Assembly (NCBI GenBank): GCA_023634235.1
Contig: JAMKCF010000001.1
Span: 34,152,772 to 34,216,771, forward strand
Direction of reading: 5' to 3'
Source of the DNA: Pisaster brevispinus
Taxonomy: Eukaryota; Echinodermata; Asteroidea; Forcipulatida; Asteriidae
DNA: 64,000 bases
The translations under genes were made by a program, and so were the position numbers. Below the pieces are notes generated by a model. That model worked only from the letters and a program-made list of their open reading frames with translations, was not told the origin of the DNA and did not search any database. Of the stretch, positions 1 through 11,960 are shown in pieces (the first letter of the stretch is position 1; each line of letters starts with the position of its first letter).

Positions 1-1673
1 ACCTTCTTACAAATAAAATTGCAAGTCATTGAATGTAAGAGCAGAATTCCATCAAGCGCTAATAACATACTATTAACAATGGCCTCCAAAATAATGCTCT
101 CTTTAAAGAAAAAAGAGTCTCATGGTTTCGCCCGCCGTATTAATTTTGCCCGAGTAAGCGTGGTGCGCTCGAGTAGGTCTCAAACACGGAGCCGTTTAAG
201 AACAGGTGTATTGTAAATCCATGTTGTTTGTATTCATTCTAAACTGTGAAACCAAGCACAGACTGTGGGGTGAGAACAGCCGCGATTTTCGTATGAGATT
301 CAAATTAACATAAACAAATAATTATGTTCAGAAAAGGTTCTGGCCCCAATACATAAGATGAATTAAGCACAGAATAAAATGATACCAAGAGCAACCAGCC
401 AACATGTAATGTAAAATACATTGATTGTGACTGGTATCCTGCTTTTGTTTTGCGTAGCATATAAAGTTATTTTGCTTAGCAGCATAGTTTTTATTTGTCA
501 ATTTCTGTGCACTTCCCTCGTTGTCATTGTATAGCGTTATAGAACGCTATCTAAAAGAGCCTTGGCACTGGAATGACGTCAACAGTTTCCACATGAGAAA
601 CTTGTGTTTCCCACCACTACTAGTGCACAACTGCAGTCAGTGTACTAAGCATGCAGTGCACCGCTGTGTGTCACAATAAAGTCGTGATTGGTTATAATTT
701 ATTACAAAAGAAATGATGAGGACTGCTAAAAGTATACAAACCCAAACAAATCCAAACAAACTTTGTGGTTACAGCCCAATGCGCTCTAGTGTTTGTATTG
801 CTAACCCTTCTTTGTAAAAATATTAAAGGTCGTTGTCGCTAGGATTGTTGCGATACTAAGCGAAGTTTGATCACAGTCTGAATGATTCTAAACAACGCGT
901 ACGCCATGTTTTATGAACGGTTTCTTAAGTTCAATTTAACCTCAAATAAGTTACTGACGTAGTTCTACGAATTAAGGTGATTTTGTTCGTAACCAGAAGA
1001 TGCATGCCTAGGATGTTACTACTCACAATGACACTAAATCACTAGGTCTAAGCAAATTACATTTTATGCAAATATTATTCAAAAGCATAAAATAAATAGA
1101 TGCGACGTTACCTGTTTGTATACGAAATTAGTGGAGAATAATTTCGACGGTTCAAGTTTTCAGTTCGAGTTCCGTTGGAGCATCAACTTCTTCTAACCAT
1201 CTCATGGAAGACATTGTAAGGTCACTGGCTTCACTCAACCAACGGCTGCAATCTGTGTAGAATTAAGCAGGTGAGTTTTCAGTTAGCTTCAATTTAAGAC
1301 TGATTCCGGCCTTAACCAGAGCTCCGAAGAGCATAGTGCATGAAGACCTAGTAGATAATGATGATCGGTCATCGTGCTGTATACAACATTTCAAAATGTA
1401 AAAACGTAAGTGAAAAAAAGTAAATAAAAAATGTTCCTCGCCATCAACACATTTAAGTTCACTTGATGCTTTTATACCCCAAACGACAGTTGGAATGTAT
1501 GAAGTCTAAAAAACAAAACAAATGAAAGGACTATCCCCTTGAAAAAAAATTTTTTTTGCCAAAATAACTAGACTGTGTACTTTGTTTTACATAAAGTTAA
1601 CAAACGTTGAAGGAGACTGAAGACGAAACCACAAACAGGTCAACGAAAAGAAGACCAAGACAAGCAAAGCAAC
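1..1673. other. 5' flank of the first tetraspan gene, no gene seen
   Basis: No open frame here has domain-like composition or convincing splice signals. The stretch is AT-rich. A perfect palindromic CRE-type octamer (TGACGTCA) lies at 574-581, about 1.1 kb upstream of the first tetraspan start codon; a single octamer is weak evidence of function. The promoter and any 5' untranslated exon of the downstream gene should lie here, but I cannot place a start site. Confidence 0.5.
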
Positions 1674-4022
1674 ATGATGGAAGATGCAAAAAGAGCTGCA
1701 CCAAGGTGGAGTTGTTATCGGAACTGTACAAACTACACGAGCCTTTGCAACCTGGTTTTCGGTCTCTTATTGATAAGTCTATGGGTAGCTTGCTATCAGA
1801 GATGTCTCAGTAAGATGGATATTGAGAACGATGCAGCTGCTCCTTTATGGACCGGGATAATGGTGAGAGAATGTAGCCACACCCTACCACCAGAACCACA
1901 CCCACTCTGCCTACTCAAGGATAATACCAACAATGAAAACATAATATCATGAAGATGTTTTGTTTTTTGTTTTGGTTGATGTATTTGGGAATTATATGGG
2001 TTTTGAGGTATTGCATGAGGTACGAATGTATATTCTGTTAGAGGTTCCACTATGTGTATACAGTATTATCTTCTTAGCTGCGTAGATTTGTTCTTTGAGA
2101 ACTTGTCTTGCTATTTATTCTACTGCCGCGGAGTAGATTTCGGAATTGTTTTGATATTTTGATAACTTATAAAAGCTCCCTAGACACAATAATCACAGTC
2201 ATTAATTATTTTTTCAAATCACTATAAAAACGAAGATAAATAACTCCTGAGATGTCGTTTTGAGCAGTAAAACACCGGGAAAGACATAACATCTATTATT
2301 TCCCACCGTGAACAAACGACGTAAATGTTCCTCACGTCTTCAAATGTACCTCTTACTAATTGAAATATTAACTTGCAAAAAAAAAAATTATACCTGTGAG
2401 GTTTTATCTGTCACTAAGATCACTGCTTCGTTTGTTTCTTAGTGTGTAATTGTTGGCTCTTTTGGACTGGTTTCTTCTTGCCTGTACTGGAAAAGAAAAA
2501 ACGTAAGTAACAATTATTTTTTACAAGGAACTGTGTCTGCATATTAAACGCGTAAGATACTTAACCAAGGGTTTTTATTTTGTATTTCTTCAACAAAAAA
2601 CAATAACGAAACCAAGGCTAAGAAGACAACATGAATAGTCTGGTGCCCTGTGTTTTCTGAGAGGCAGTCTCCTCCTCACAACACGGTGTATTTTGTTTTC
2701 GTACATTTTGTGACTGGTTGATCCATACAATCATGTGTTGGACTTTGTAAATGACGTAAATTTAAATTTGCTTGAAATTAGTCGAAGAGCTGCGATGATT
2801 TTTCCCTTTGTTAGTTTTCCCATTGAGGTTGTTTCAAGATGACGATCTTGTTGTGAATGAAAAAGTTAACTCATTTATACTAAAATAAACTAATATTGTA
2901 CCCTTTTTAATATTTCCAGGAGACACTGTTGTTTGTTCTGACATTAATCACGGCTCTATGCAGCGCGGCCGCCCTCACACTCTCCGTCTACGCCTCATTC
3001 AAAGAGTTCCAGCTATACGAATCGCAAGGGCGCCCTCTAGACGTATTCGATTATGGCATACTGGGCGTGGCTCTGTTTGCCTCAATGGCGCTCTTCAGCT
3101 TCATGGTTTTTATAGGAAGCGTCACGTGGGCGTGTACGTGTGCCTTCAAACGTCATCGATCACAGGTTTGCATTTATCAACCTTTGAATGTTTTCATATT
3201 GCTTTGTTTGTTTGTTGGGGTGTTGGGTGACTGTTTGTTTGTTTGGTTGGTTGGTTTTTTAGAATAAGAAAACAAGAAAACGAAAACATTTTTTTTTTTT
3301 TCATGAAGGCGGTGCGCAGAAACCATTTTGTTATATCACCATATCAGCCTACCATCACACTTACTGCCTCGGTCAACTGAAAAGCAAACTAAGATGGCCA
3401 CATTTATGTCATTTGGAGTTCCAAACTTTAATTAACTAATGGCTTCAATATTTTCATCATTTACTTATGTCTCATTTCTCTTGTAGCCATCGTAAAATTG
3501 AGTGGTCTTCTTTCGTCTTTGCAAAGTTATGCAAAAATGAGAAACCCCAAAACAAAACACCCCAACACCCCAAACAATACACAATAAACAACAAAAAACA
3601 AAACCAACAGCGACAACAACAATAACAATAAAGTGAATTGAATTTACAAACAGGTCCTTGGGGATGATAAGATTTACAGAGATGAAGATTCACCCGATGA
3701 GATACAAATCGAAGAGCAAGAGCCTCCAGCCTTCGTCCGAGCTTTCCAAACGGCTTCCCTACCTCGACCTTCTCGCTACATCACCTCGGCAACAATACAT
3801 CCCCTGCAACAAGCCACAAGCTTTGATCGCCAACCCCACCACCCTCAACCCACTCGCGTCTCTTTTAATCTGCCTAAGTACTCGTCATGGGATGCAAGGC
3901 GTAATATACCCAGACAGCCAACAGGTGGACCGCGGTTCGCATCTGTGACTGCTGCTGAGCGACAATGGTGGCGCTATTACAACCCACAAGATGAAAGGAT
4001 TCGGCGAGTGAGTGGACTGTAA
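1674..4022 (+). CDS. four-pass membrane protein, CD20/MS4A-like, copy 1 (4 exons, 287 aa)
   Basis: Seen: exons 1674-1862, 2443-2502, 2920-3165 and 3654-4022, all joined in phase 0 with GT donors (gtgaga, gtaagt, gtttgc) and AG acceptors, ending in TAA. ATG-ATG opens the frame at 1674. Hydrophobic segments lie near residues 24-42, 58-80 (spanning the exon 1/2 junction), 86-108 and 129-157. The loop between segments 3 and 4 is short and has no cysteines. A WKRKN turn follows segment 2. The last exon is a 122-residue hydrophilic, proline-rich tail (residues 166-287) with a WWRYYNP motif near its end. Known: CD20-like proteins (MS4A, sarcospan) have this four-pass layout with a PLWTGI-like entry to segment 2. 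Inference: a CD20-like tetraspan; the family name is uncertain. It is not a tetraspanin (no CCG motif, no large loop) nor a claudin (no W-GLW-C-C). Its tandem partner at 6360-9879 has the same exon plan, which strongly supports the model. AATAAA at 4877-4882 is a possible poly(A) signal. Confidence 0.75.
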
Positions 4023-4116
4023 GGTGATCTCAACTGTGATGTGACGAACCAATCAATTCAGTTGAAAATATATTTGCATTTTCTGACTGGGGTTTTAACT
4101 CGTGTTGATTTGGGTC

Positions 4117-4118
<2 letters not shown>

Positions 4119-4172
<54 letters not shown>
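4119..4172. repeat. (TTA)n microsatellite
   Basis: About 18 uninterrupted TTA/ATT triplets, followed by degenerate AT-rich sequence. It creates a spurious poly-isoleucine reading frame. Confidence 0.95.
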
Positions 4173-4176
<4 letters not shown>

Positions 4177-5823
4177 TTTTTTACTTTATGCTTTAACTAT
4201 TTAATAATATCATTATTTTCTAAAAATAATTGTTATTGTTTATATATATTTTTCTTATTAATGTTATGCTGTCATTATTATTGTTATTTGGTTATTATAT
4301 ATTTTATTTATTAATTAATTGGCACATAAGATTAATGAGCATAATATGGAAATTCCCCGGCGATTAATTCAAGTTGAATATAAATAACATGCTGTCTGAA
4401 TAGTATATTATTCTGGAAACTTTATGTTAAATATGTTCAAAAAACATCTAAATAATGTGTGCATAATCAAGAACCTAATGTCTAAGCCTGAACTGTTGGC
4501 ACTCAGATTGTTTACATCAGTCAGGTTGACCCTGACCTTACATTAGTTTCCCGCAGTCAGCTGAAACCATTTTTTTTGTATAAAATGTCAAGAATGTCAG
4601 TAGAAACCTACACAAAGGAAGGATCTGCGGTAATATATCAATGTTTAAACCATTTGGCTTACACCGACTTTGTCTCATAATCCTCTTTTTCTTTTAATCT
4701 TTCTAGCTACTTGTTAAAGCAAAGTTGGTTTACTTCATGGATACAGTGCTTGTAAAATTATCAAACCGTAATAAGTATGCTTGATCAGTTACTTTTTCCT
4801 TTTTTCCCTCTCAATTAGTGTTGAATGTTCAGATTATCATCATATGACAATCTGCAAACATTAAACTCGGACATTAAATAAAAGTAAAACCAAACAAATA
4901 GTAATTAATAAATATCAAAGATCACATCTTCACTTACTTCCCCACCTCCTGTTCCACTAACCCAACTAATGGGAAGAGAGAAAGTCAAATCAGAAAAACA
5001 TGCTGGGTTCAACTGATGAAGTGAGTCACTTGGGGTACACCCACAACAATAGGGAGAAAAAAAAGGTTGGCCTCATTAATATTTCGTAGGCCATCAAAAT
5101 ATTCCAAATTAGACAGATTTGGGAGCCCAATAAAATGGGTACAGTATAAAAATGTCGTCACATTGTGAACTTGAGGTATTTTGGATGACACGGGCCCTAT
5201 TTGCCGAGAGGTAGGGACATTTTCAAGATTAATGCCCGGACGTTTGGAAAACTACAGTGTTGTATAGGGGTGTTTTATTTGGAGGGAGAATAAGTTGACG
5301 GGCTTTTGGGTTAACCCATATCAAATTGAGCAGAGGATAACAGTTCAAGAGTCCATTACTGTAAAAAGCTGTGAGACTTCTAAGTATTTGTTGTTGTTGT
5401 ATTTTTTAATATTTTGAGCATTTTGCACTGTACTCTATGGGTGTTTATTTGGTGTGGTGCACCATTGGTTTCTATTTCATGTGTAAATGTATCTGAGCAG
5501 AAACCAGACTCAAATACTGTTGGGTGTTGTTCGAATGTAAATAAATGAGCCATATCCCTTTTATGTGAAATAAAAACTTTCCAAACCTTGTTTTGACCCT
5601 ATACCCACCCATACCTCATGAATGGTGTTTTGGAACTGATCGGGCTACTCATTTGCATGATAATTGTGACGCATAATACGGAGCCACGACCGCATCCATT
5701 TTAGGGGCAGTCACGCGTAAAAGTTCAGGCTCACCAGTGCTGGCCTTATTTCGAGCTACGACTGTTTCATGTATACAGCGAATACTATTTTAAGAGCACG
5801 AATGTACATGATAACGCTTCTTA

Positions 5824-5974
5824 AATCAAGAGAAGTTTGTGGAGACACCATGTCATAAATCTCTCTTATGAGTTATTATGAGAGTTGTTACAGGTCCTTC
5901 CCAGAACCGCCACAGTGCATACGAGATTTATTATTCATGGTGTCTCCTTAAACCTCACTTGATTGTATCTTTAC
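5824..5974. mobile_element. foldback (MITE-like) element, about 150 bp
   Basis: The left arm at 5824-5863 and the right arm at 5933-5974 are reverse complements over about 40 bases with a few mismatches and indels; both contain GGAGACACCATG or its complement. A 70-bp non-palindromic centre separates them. This is the form of a non-autonomous terminal-inverted-repeat element. No target-site duplication was established. Confidence 0.7.
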
Positions 5975-6359
5975 TATGCAGTTTCAAATCCTACAAATTG
6001 CTTCTGGAATATCTGACATAAAATAGCCGCCATCTTGTCAAAACCTAACACTTCGTTTCTTTCACACTCATCCATTCGTATCGTTATGAACAATTCTTTG
6101 AAGTCAAATCATATCAGTACGATACCATTAAGGAAACTCCCAAAGTACCTCAGAACTACTGCAGTCATAGCGTTAGACACGTCATAACCATGGCTGCTTG
6201 ATGAACTGAACTTCTATTGGACCAGTCACAACAGTTTGGCACCATCTTGCAGGAAACCTGCTAGAAACTTAGTTGTATCATAGACATCATAACAACGGGC
6301 AGACAGGTTCGCGTTGATATTCTTCAGTTCGATAACTTACCGGACTCCTAAGCAGCAAG

Positions 6360-9300
6360 ATGTGTAATTCGGGAAAGAAGAATCAGCCGTCCATGATCTG
6401 TCTGGTCCCTCTAGCACTGCTGTGTATGATAATGGGCGGTGGTCTAGTTGGGACTTGGGTCGCATGTTACTACAAATGCTTAACGGGTAGATTGATAGAA
6501 TACAACTATTATGTTGCTGTATGGACAGGTGGAATAGTAAGTTGTCACTTTGTGTTACTGTTTACTAGAGTAATAGTAAGTTGTCACTTTGTGTTACTGT
6601 TTACTAGAGTAATAGTAAGTTGTCACTTTGTGTTACTGTTTACTAGAGTAATAGTAAGTTGTCACTTTGTGTTACTGTTTACTAGAGTTGTCACTTTGTG
6701 TTACTGTTTACTAGAGTAATAGTAAGTTGTCACTTTGTGTTACTGTTTACTAGAGTAATAGTAAGTTGTCACTTTGTGTTACTGTTTACTAGAGTTGTCA
6801 CTTTGTGTTACTGTTTACTAGAGTTGTCACTTTGTGTTACTGTTTACTAGAGACCAGAGTTAACAGAGCACCGAAGGCATAAGATGTTAAACTGGAGCCC
6901 TTTAAACCGTGAATTACGCATGGGTGTCATTCCAGCAAGCAAGTGTTGTGGAATATCATCGATAGCAATGGGCAATGTCTGCATTGATATAAAGTTGCAT
7001 CGAAAGAGTTGCTTGCTGAAATGGCGTCCATATCTTGGGGGAACTTTTCCACTTTCGGCACTCTATAAATCTTTGCAGAGACATAATTGAGACAGCGAAC
7101 ATTATGGTGGTTTGGTAGGATCCCGTGAAAAATGCGTTCCTCAAGAAGAACGCATTTTGCAGCCCTGATTTTATGCCTTAATTTACATTCAGTGATGATT
7201 TGTGTCAGACTGTTTTTAGTTTAATTTGTTTTAATCTTATCTTCAGTTATAATTACAATTCATTTACGACCGAATTTGAAGCACCATCATTGAGATAAGA
7301 ACTGCATTTCCCTCATTTATTTATTCATTCTCGTAAAGACACTGATCAATAACCATTGAAAATCTTATAACCAAGACAAATTCAGCCAGACCAAAAGAGA
7401 CGGACAAAGCAGAACAAAAGAACAATAAACACCAAAGGGTCATTCCATTCACAAATTTTGATCGTTCACAAATTTTGAAGTAAAAAATGGTGTATGAAAA
7501 GCTATAATTGTTCTGTCATCTTTGTTTGGTAATGCCTACACTGACAAATACTTCACTCAGACCAAAAGTAGTATCTCCTTCTTATTATTTTTACAAAACA
7601 AGTGAAAGTAGCGGTCGATTCGGCATATTTACAATCGAAAAGAATCCCCAATACATGTTCCCGTTAATTACAACTGTAAATGGCACAAACATAAATTGAT
7701 TCTATACATAGCCAATGTTCGTACCTTTTGTATAATTTTCAGGCTGTCTTTAGTGGGTTGCTTCAGCTTTTCCTTGGTTGTTGCTGGAACAAACCTCTGG
7801 TAAGTAGTAAAAAAGAAAATAATATTATTAATAATAGAAATCTTCAGATTGTTTTTAAGAGCTTTTGTCTTTGTCGGACTCATTGTACACACTACATAAA
7901 CCCATTGAGCGAGTTGCATTAAATGCACTAGTTAACACCCGCGGTCCATCCAACAGACTTGTAGAAGTGTTTATTGAGTTTTATATAAATGTTGGGTAAA
8001 ACAAAAACAATTTTCAGAGCGGAACTTGAACCTGCTACCTCCTGATTAACATATCGGCGCTCTACCAACTGGGATATTTATTAGCCCTATAAGTAGCAGT
8101 CTCCCTGTTTTGTAAGTTTCTTTTTTCGGGCGTACTAGCCGGCCGTAACTCCAGAATTTGTATAAGAGTATATGGTGGTCTAAGTTTATTGTGGTCCAGG
8201 CACATTATACATGTACATTGCGTGTGTGAGTCGATTAACCGATACAGAAAACGATTCAACCTGGCAATAAGGAACTTCAGAAAGAAGGAATTATATATAA
8301 TTGTGTCATGCGGGATTCCTTTCAAATTTGTGCATAGGTTGTCAATTATTATATTGGCCTTATGTAAACAAATTGTCAACACCGACAACTTCCATAGCAA
8401 AAAATAAAAAAATAAAACAATGATATTACTGGAACGGCAATGTAACGGTACTATCAACCGCGCCCTCTAAAGACTAAAAAAGCTTCCTTGTCGTTAACCC
8501 AAACACCTGACGTCACACTGAATGTTTAATGTAAATGTTTACGTGTATTTTTATTCACTCATCAGAAATACTTCATGCTGATACTGAATATGGTTCTAGT
8601 ACTGTGTTGCTTGGCCTGTGCCGCTCTCACTGGTTACACCACCTACAGAGAGGCTGTCATGTACGACGCATCGATGACGGCGGGAACCCCACCATCCCTG
8701 GGAACGATCTTGACGGGACTTCAGACACTATTGGCTGTTTGTATTCTTCTCTTCGTAATCATTTGGAATTGCGTTATTGGATGTTCTGGTTCCGATGATT
8801 ATCCGGTAAGAAATCTATGATTTCCTCTGGCATAGTATTGGCTTTATTTTGTATGCACTTGTTGTCATTGGATTTCCTATACCATGCCCGATATGTGGCA
8901 GTGGGTGTCGTCGTCCCCCCCCTACAAAAACAAATAGAATAAAAAATCCTTAACAGAATTTATGAGATTCCGAGACACAATAGGGGGATTACCCCCTTGC
9001 CATATATGGAGCCCCAAACGGCTTTTTCAGGCCTATCACGGCTTCCTTTTTGTACCCATATTGTCATGTCTCATTGCCACATTCAGCAGGTCGCGTCATC
9101 TGTAGCTGTTCATCCACAATCTTCATTCGTTTCCTACGTGCTTTGTGACTCTTTCGGTGTAACATGCATTTTTGGCATCAGTACTCTCTTTTTCGGCTGA
9201 CATTGCCATTGTTCGGCACCTGTGCCATCTTTTTCAATTGACATTGCCATTTGTTTGCTGCATTTTCAACTCTGTATATCGTCAGCAGTCATCATGAATT

Positions 9301-9879
9301 GATACTTCACCATACAAAGCCTCAAATCGAACTGTCAGTTGAAGTAATCTGCATTGTTTTATCTTTTAATTAAAGGAGGTTGATGACAGCCGGAAACGAC
9401 GTCAGACGCATACCCAACCACAACAACGCGGTGTTCGAGGTCCCTACGACGAAGCGTTCTTCAACAGGGCACCTATTTACCAGGGTCAAGAACAGTTTCA
9501 AGAGCGTCCACAAGAAGTGATGTATGGTCAACCTGGAGGTTCCAGTACTAGGGGAAAGGGGACAAATTACGTCATCCCAAGAGCATCAGCCAATGGTCAA
9601 GGAAATAATGGTTATCATGGCAACGAGCGAGCTATGGTTGTTGACGGAAGAGAGAGTCACCGTGGTAATGACAACCCAAAAGGTTTCTATACTGGATCTA
9701 GTCGTCACGTGAACCAAAATGGTGGTGCCTATCAGAATGAAACTGGTACTTTCCGTGCGGGTGATCTGGGTTCACGTCCCGGTGATCTAACGAATAACCG
9801 ATACAGTCATGGCATTAATTTGATGCAAATGCATGGAGTGGCACCGACGACCAATCATATAACCCAAGGGTATTATTAA
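6360..9879 (+). CDS. four-pass membrane protein, CD20/MS4A-like, copy 2 (4 exons, 325 aa)
   Basis: Seen: exons 6360-6536, 7743-7799, 8566-8805 and 9376-9879, all phase 0, with donors gtaagt, gtaagt and gtaaga and AG acceptors. Hydrophobic segments lie near residues 13-38, 52-72, 80-102 and 126-150. Segment 2 crosses the exon 1/2 junction (WTGGI then AVFSGL), as in copy 1. Cysteine pairs sit at membrane edges (ACYYKC, GCCWNK, VLCCLAC), plausible palmitoylation sites. The 167-residue last exon encodes a tail rich in Gly, Asn, Gln and Ser, probably disordered and unlike the proline-rich tail of copy 1. Known: CD20-like proteins are small four-pass proteins with cytoplasmic termini. Inference: a tandem duplicate of the gene at 1674-4022 whose membrane core is conserved while the tail has diverged. 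Intron 1 opens with a minisatellite that repeats the donor site (6537-6851), so alternative in-frame donors are possible. AATAAA at 10452-10457 is a candidate poly(A) signal. Confidence 0.77.
6537..6851 (+). repeat. 39/29-bp minisatellite reiterating the exon 1 splice donor
   Basis: Nine copies of a 29-bp core beginning gttgtcactttg start at 6541, 6580, 6619, 6658, 6687, 6726, 6765, 6794 and 6823. Six copies are preceded by a 10-bp segment that carries gtaagt, giving identical donor hexamers at 6537, 6576, 6615, 6654, 6722 and 6761. The array starts at the donor itself. The 39-bp unit equals 13 codons. Confidence 0.95.
7129..7158. repeat. perfect 11-bp inverted repeat (hairpin)
   Basis: The arm aaaatgcgttc (7129-7139) pairs perfectly with gaacgcatttt (7148-7158) across an 8-base loop, inside intron 1 of tetraspan copy 2. 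It is too short to call a microRNA precursor and could be the remains of a foldback element. Confidence 0.6.
8010..8090 (-). mobile_element. tRNA-derived SINE head, degenerate
   Basis: On the minus strand the sequence reads like a tRNA: CAGTTGGTAGAGCG (A-box region), then GGTTCAAGTTCC (B-box) at 8022-8033. It lies in intron 2 of tetraspan copy 2. The acceptor stem is not intact and no terminator follows, so a SINE remnant is more likely than a working tRNA gene. Confidence 0.5.
8878..8985. repeat. dispersed repeat, copy 1 ('accatgcccgatatg' family)
   Basis: The segment containing accatgcccgatatg, a C-rich run and a gagattccgagacacaata tail recurs in diverged form at 17568-17700 and 17968-18215. 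This copy lies in intron 3 of tetraspan copy 2. Confidence 0.55.
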
Positions 9880-11589
9880 AATGCATTTTCAGTGTGGAGG
9901 ATAATTCGGCCGTGTTAATTTTTGCGTACCAACCAGCGGGTACCAACCGCATCTCTGGACGCAGCATATGCGAACAGACACCGACCCTCAGAAATCTAAA
10001 AATCGGTTCGTGCATAAATCGTTTCTCAGATTAAAATTGTGTGGGGTGAAAAATTATCCAAATCGTGTTACTTCGAAGGGAATCCTTTCTTAAAATAGTT
10101 TATTCTATCAACAGCTGCAGTGCTTCTCACAAAGAAAGTGTTCATTGCCATTATTGTTTGGAGTATCTACCAGTCTATTACCCAATCTTTGAACATATTA
10201 AATCATGCATTTAACTCAAACCGTTTCAACATTACTCAGTGATGATCTAACTAATGTTTATGTAAAACAAAATTAATCGAAAAAGACCTGCTGCGAAGAG
10301 ACGGTGTGTTTTAACGACGGAGGGTACAGCATTATTTGTTATTCTATTTACTCATTTAGTCATAAGATTTGTGGTATTTCCAGCTATTACTACTACTATA
10401 ATAAGAATTAAGAATGTATAAAATACGTATTCAGGAAAATTTGTCTTTAAAAATAAAAGATTTGTATGTTTCTGTGACAGGTGCCAATTTATTTGAAAAC
10501 AAAAGACAACTTATTTTTATACGCATAATAAAGTAGAGTTGCATTCGCAGAAATAATACTTACATGTTTACTTCTTGAATTCTGCCACATAGGAAATGTA
10601 TACTGTACTTGTTGCCACTAATAGACCCATACACGAAACAAACAACATGAAATTCGGTTTTTACAGAAAGAAATAACGTTGATAACCGATGCTTGTGACC
10701 TGTGATTGGAAACAACCCAATAATGTTGCTCCAACAAAAACAATGCTGTTATGAAGCCAGTTTTGGCTGTTCCGAATTTGTCCAAATATAATTACAGTTG
10801 GATATGATAGCCGTTTAAAGCTCCTTGTTTATGTATTTTTGTACTGTAAGGTGGTTTCTTTCATAATGTTGATGTTTTGGTGTAAAGATATTATGAGCAG
10901 AAGTAGCAGAATGTGAAAACAATGTTAACACTCAGCTGAGAGATGTTGATAAATGACAATAAGTTCAAAATATAAGTTATAGACAGTGCGTCATACATGT
11001 CTTTGAAAAAGACGAAACAAATGATGCAAGATTTCATCGTAACTCGTGATTAAATTTTAAATTTAATTTTTTAGAATTGTTATGAAATTAACGGCGTGTC
11101 GGATATCTTAAGATCTGGCTCTGACATGTCTGACAATGTGAATCGATAATGGGCCTGTGAATTATTAAACGTTAAGATACACCTAGAATTAGAACTGAAT
11201 ACACAATTGGTTTAAGTAAAACTTAAACCCTTCCCAACCACTCGTTTGAAGAAAGCATACAATCCTAACAACTCGAGAAAATTCCATCAAATGACGTAGT
11301 CAGTTTTTGTATGTGTAATTAAAAATGTAAATATATTTTTAATTGGGGATGTGTTCACGCTATTTAACTTCCATAAATATGTTAAAATAAATGTTAAAAT
11401 GTAAATAACTTGTACATGTATATTCTTAACTGGTTTATGTTGAAGATGGTATGTGGTTGATGTATTAATAAATTGGTTTGTTCTTTTCTTACAATACATT
11501 ACATTCATCGAATTGTTTGAATTGGTTTAGTTTCAATCGTATTGTAATGAGTTAATTTCTTAAAGGTTTTTGTTTTGTTCTCTAATGTT

Positions 11590-11960
11590 GTTGAGGTTGA
11601 CAGTGCGACATTTGAGATTGACAATGCTTCTCTTTCTAGTCAGGCCTGGGGTCGATTTCACAAAGCCCTTCCTAACTTAGGACTAGTCCTAGGCAATGCT
11701 AGGAGATAGGACTAGTCCTAAGTTAAGACCAGTTACTGGTCCTAACTTCAGATAAGACTAGTCTTATCTCTTTGTGAAATCGACCCCAGGACGAGTAGGC
11801 ATTTGAGATTGACAATGCTTCTCTTTCTAGTCAGGCCAGGACGAGTAGGCATTTGAGATTGACAATGCTTCTCTTCCTAGCAAGGCCAGGACGAGTAGGC
11901 ATTTGAGATTGACAATGCTTCTCTTTCTAGCAAGGCCAGGACGAGTAGGCATTTGAAGCC
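11590..11960. repeat. 50-bp minisatellite
   Basis: A unit of about 50 bp containing gcatttgagattgacaatgc and ending ctagtcaggcc or ctagcaaggcc is repeated about five times. A 142-bp foldback element interrupts the first junction; the remaining junctions are uninterrupted. Confidence 0.9.
11647..11788. mobile_element. foldback MITE with 19-bp perfect terminal inverted repeats
   Basis: The terminal repeat tggggtcgatttcacaaag (11647-11665) is perfectly complementary to ctttgtgaaatcgacccca (11770-11788). The 142-bp element contains nested palindromes (ggactagtcc twice, agactagtct, and gaccagt..actggtc) and no coding capacity. It sits between two units of the 50-bp minisatellite, whose intact junctions show the empty site. 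A diverged relative occurs at 15466-15612. Confidence 0.88.

Larger units (their letters stand above)
4023..6359. other. spacer between the two tetraspan genes
   Basis: Holds the probable 3' untranslated region of copy 1, a (TTA)n microsatellite, AT-rich DNA and one foldback element (5824-5974). No further coding exon is visible. The promoter and 5' untranslated region of copy 2 must lie in the right-hand part; no TATA box could be assigned with confidence. Confidence 0.5.

Noticed and set aside
7129..7158. MicroRNA precursor
   Set aside because: An 11-bp stem with an 8-base loop is too short for a precursor hairpin.
8010..8090. Functional tRNA gene
   Set aside because: A- and B-box-like sequences are present, but the acceptor and anticodon stems do not pair and there is no T-run terminator.
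1674..9879. Tetraspanin or claudin identity for the two four-pass proteins
   Set aside because: No CCG motif or large second loop (tetraspanin), and no W-GLW-C-C signature (claudin).
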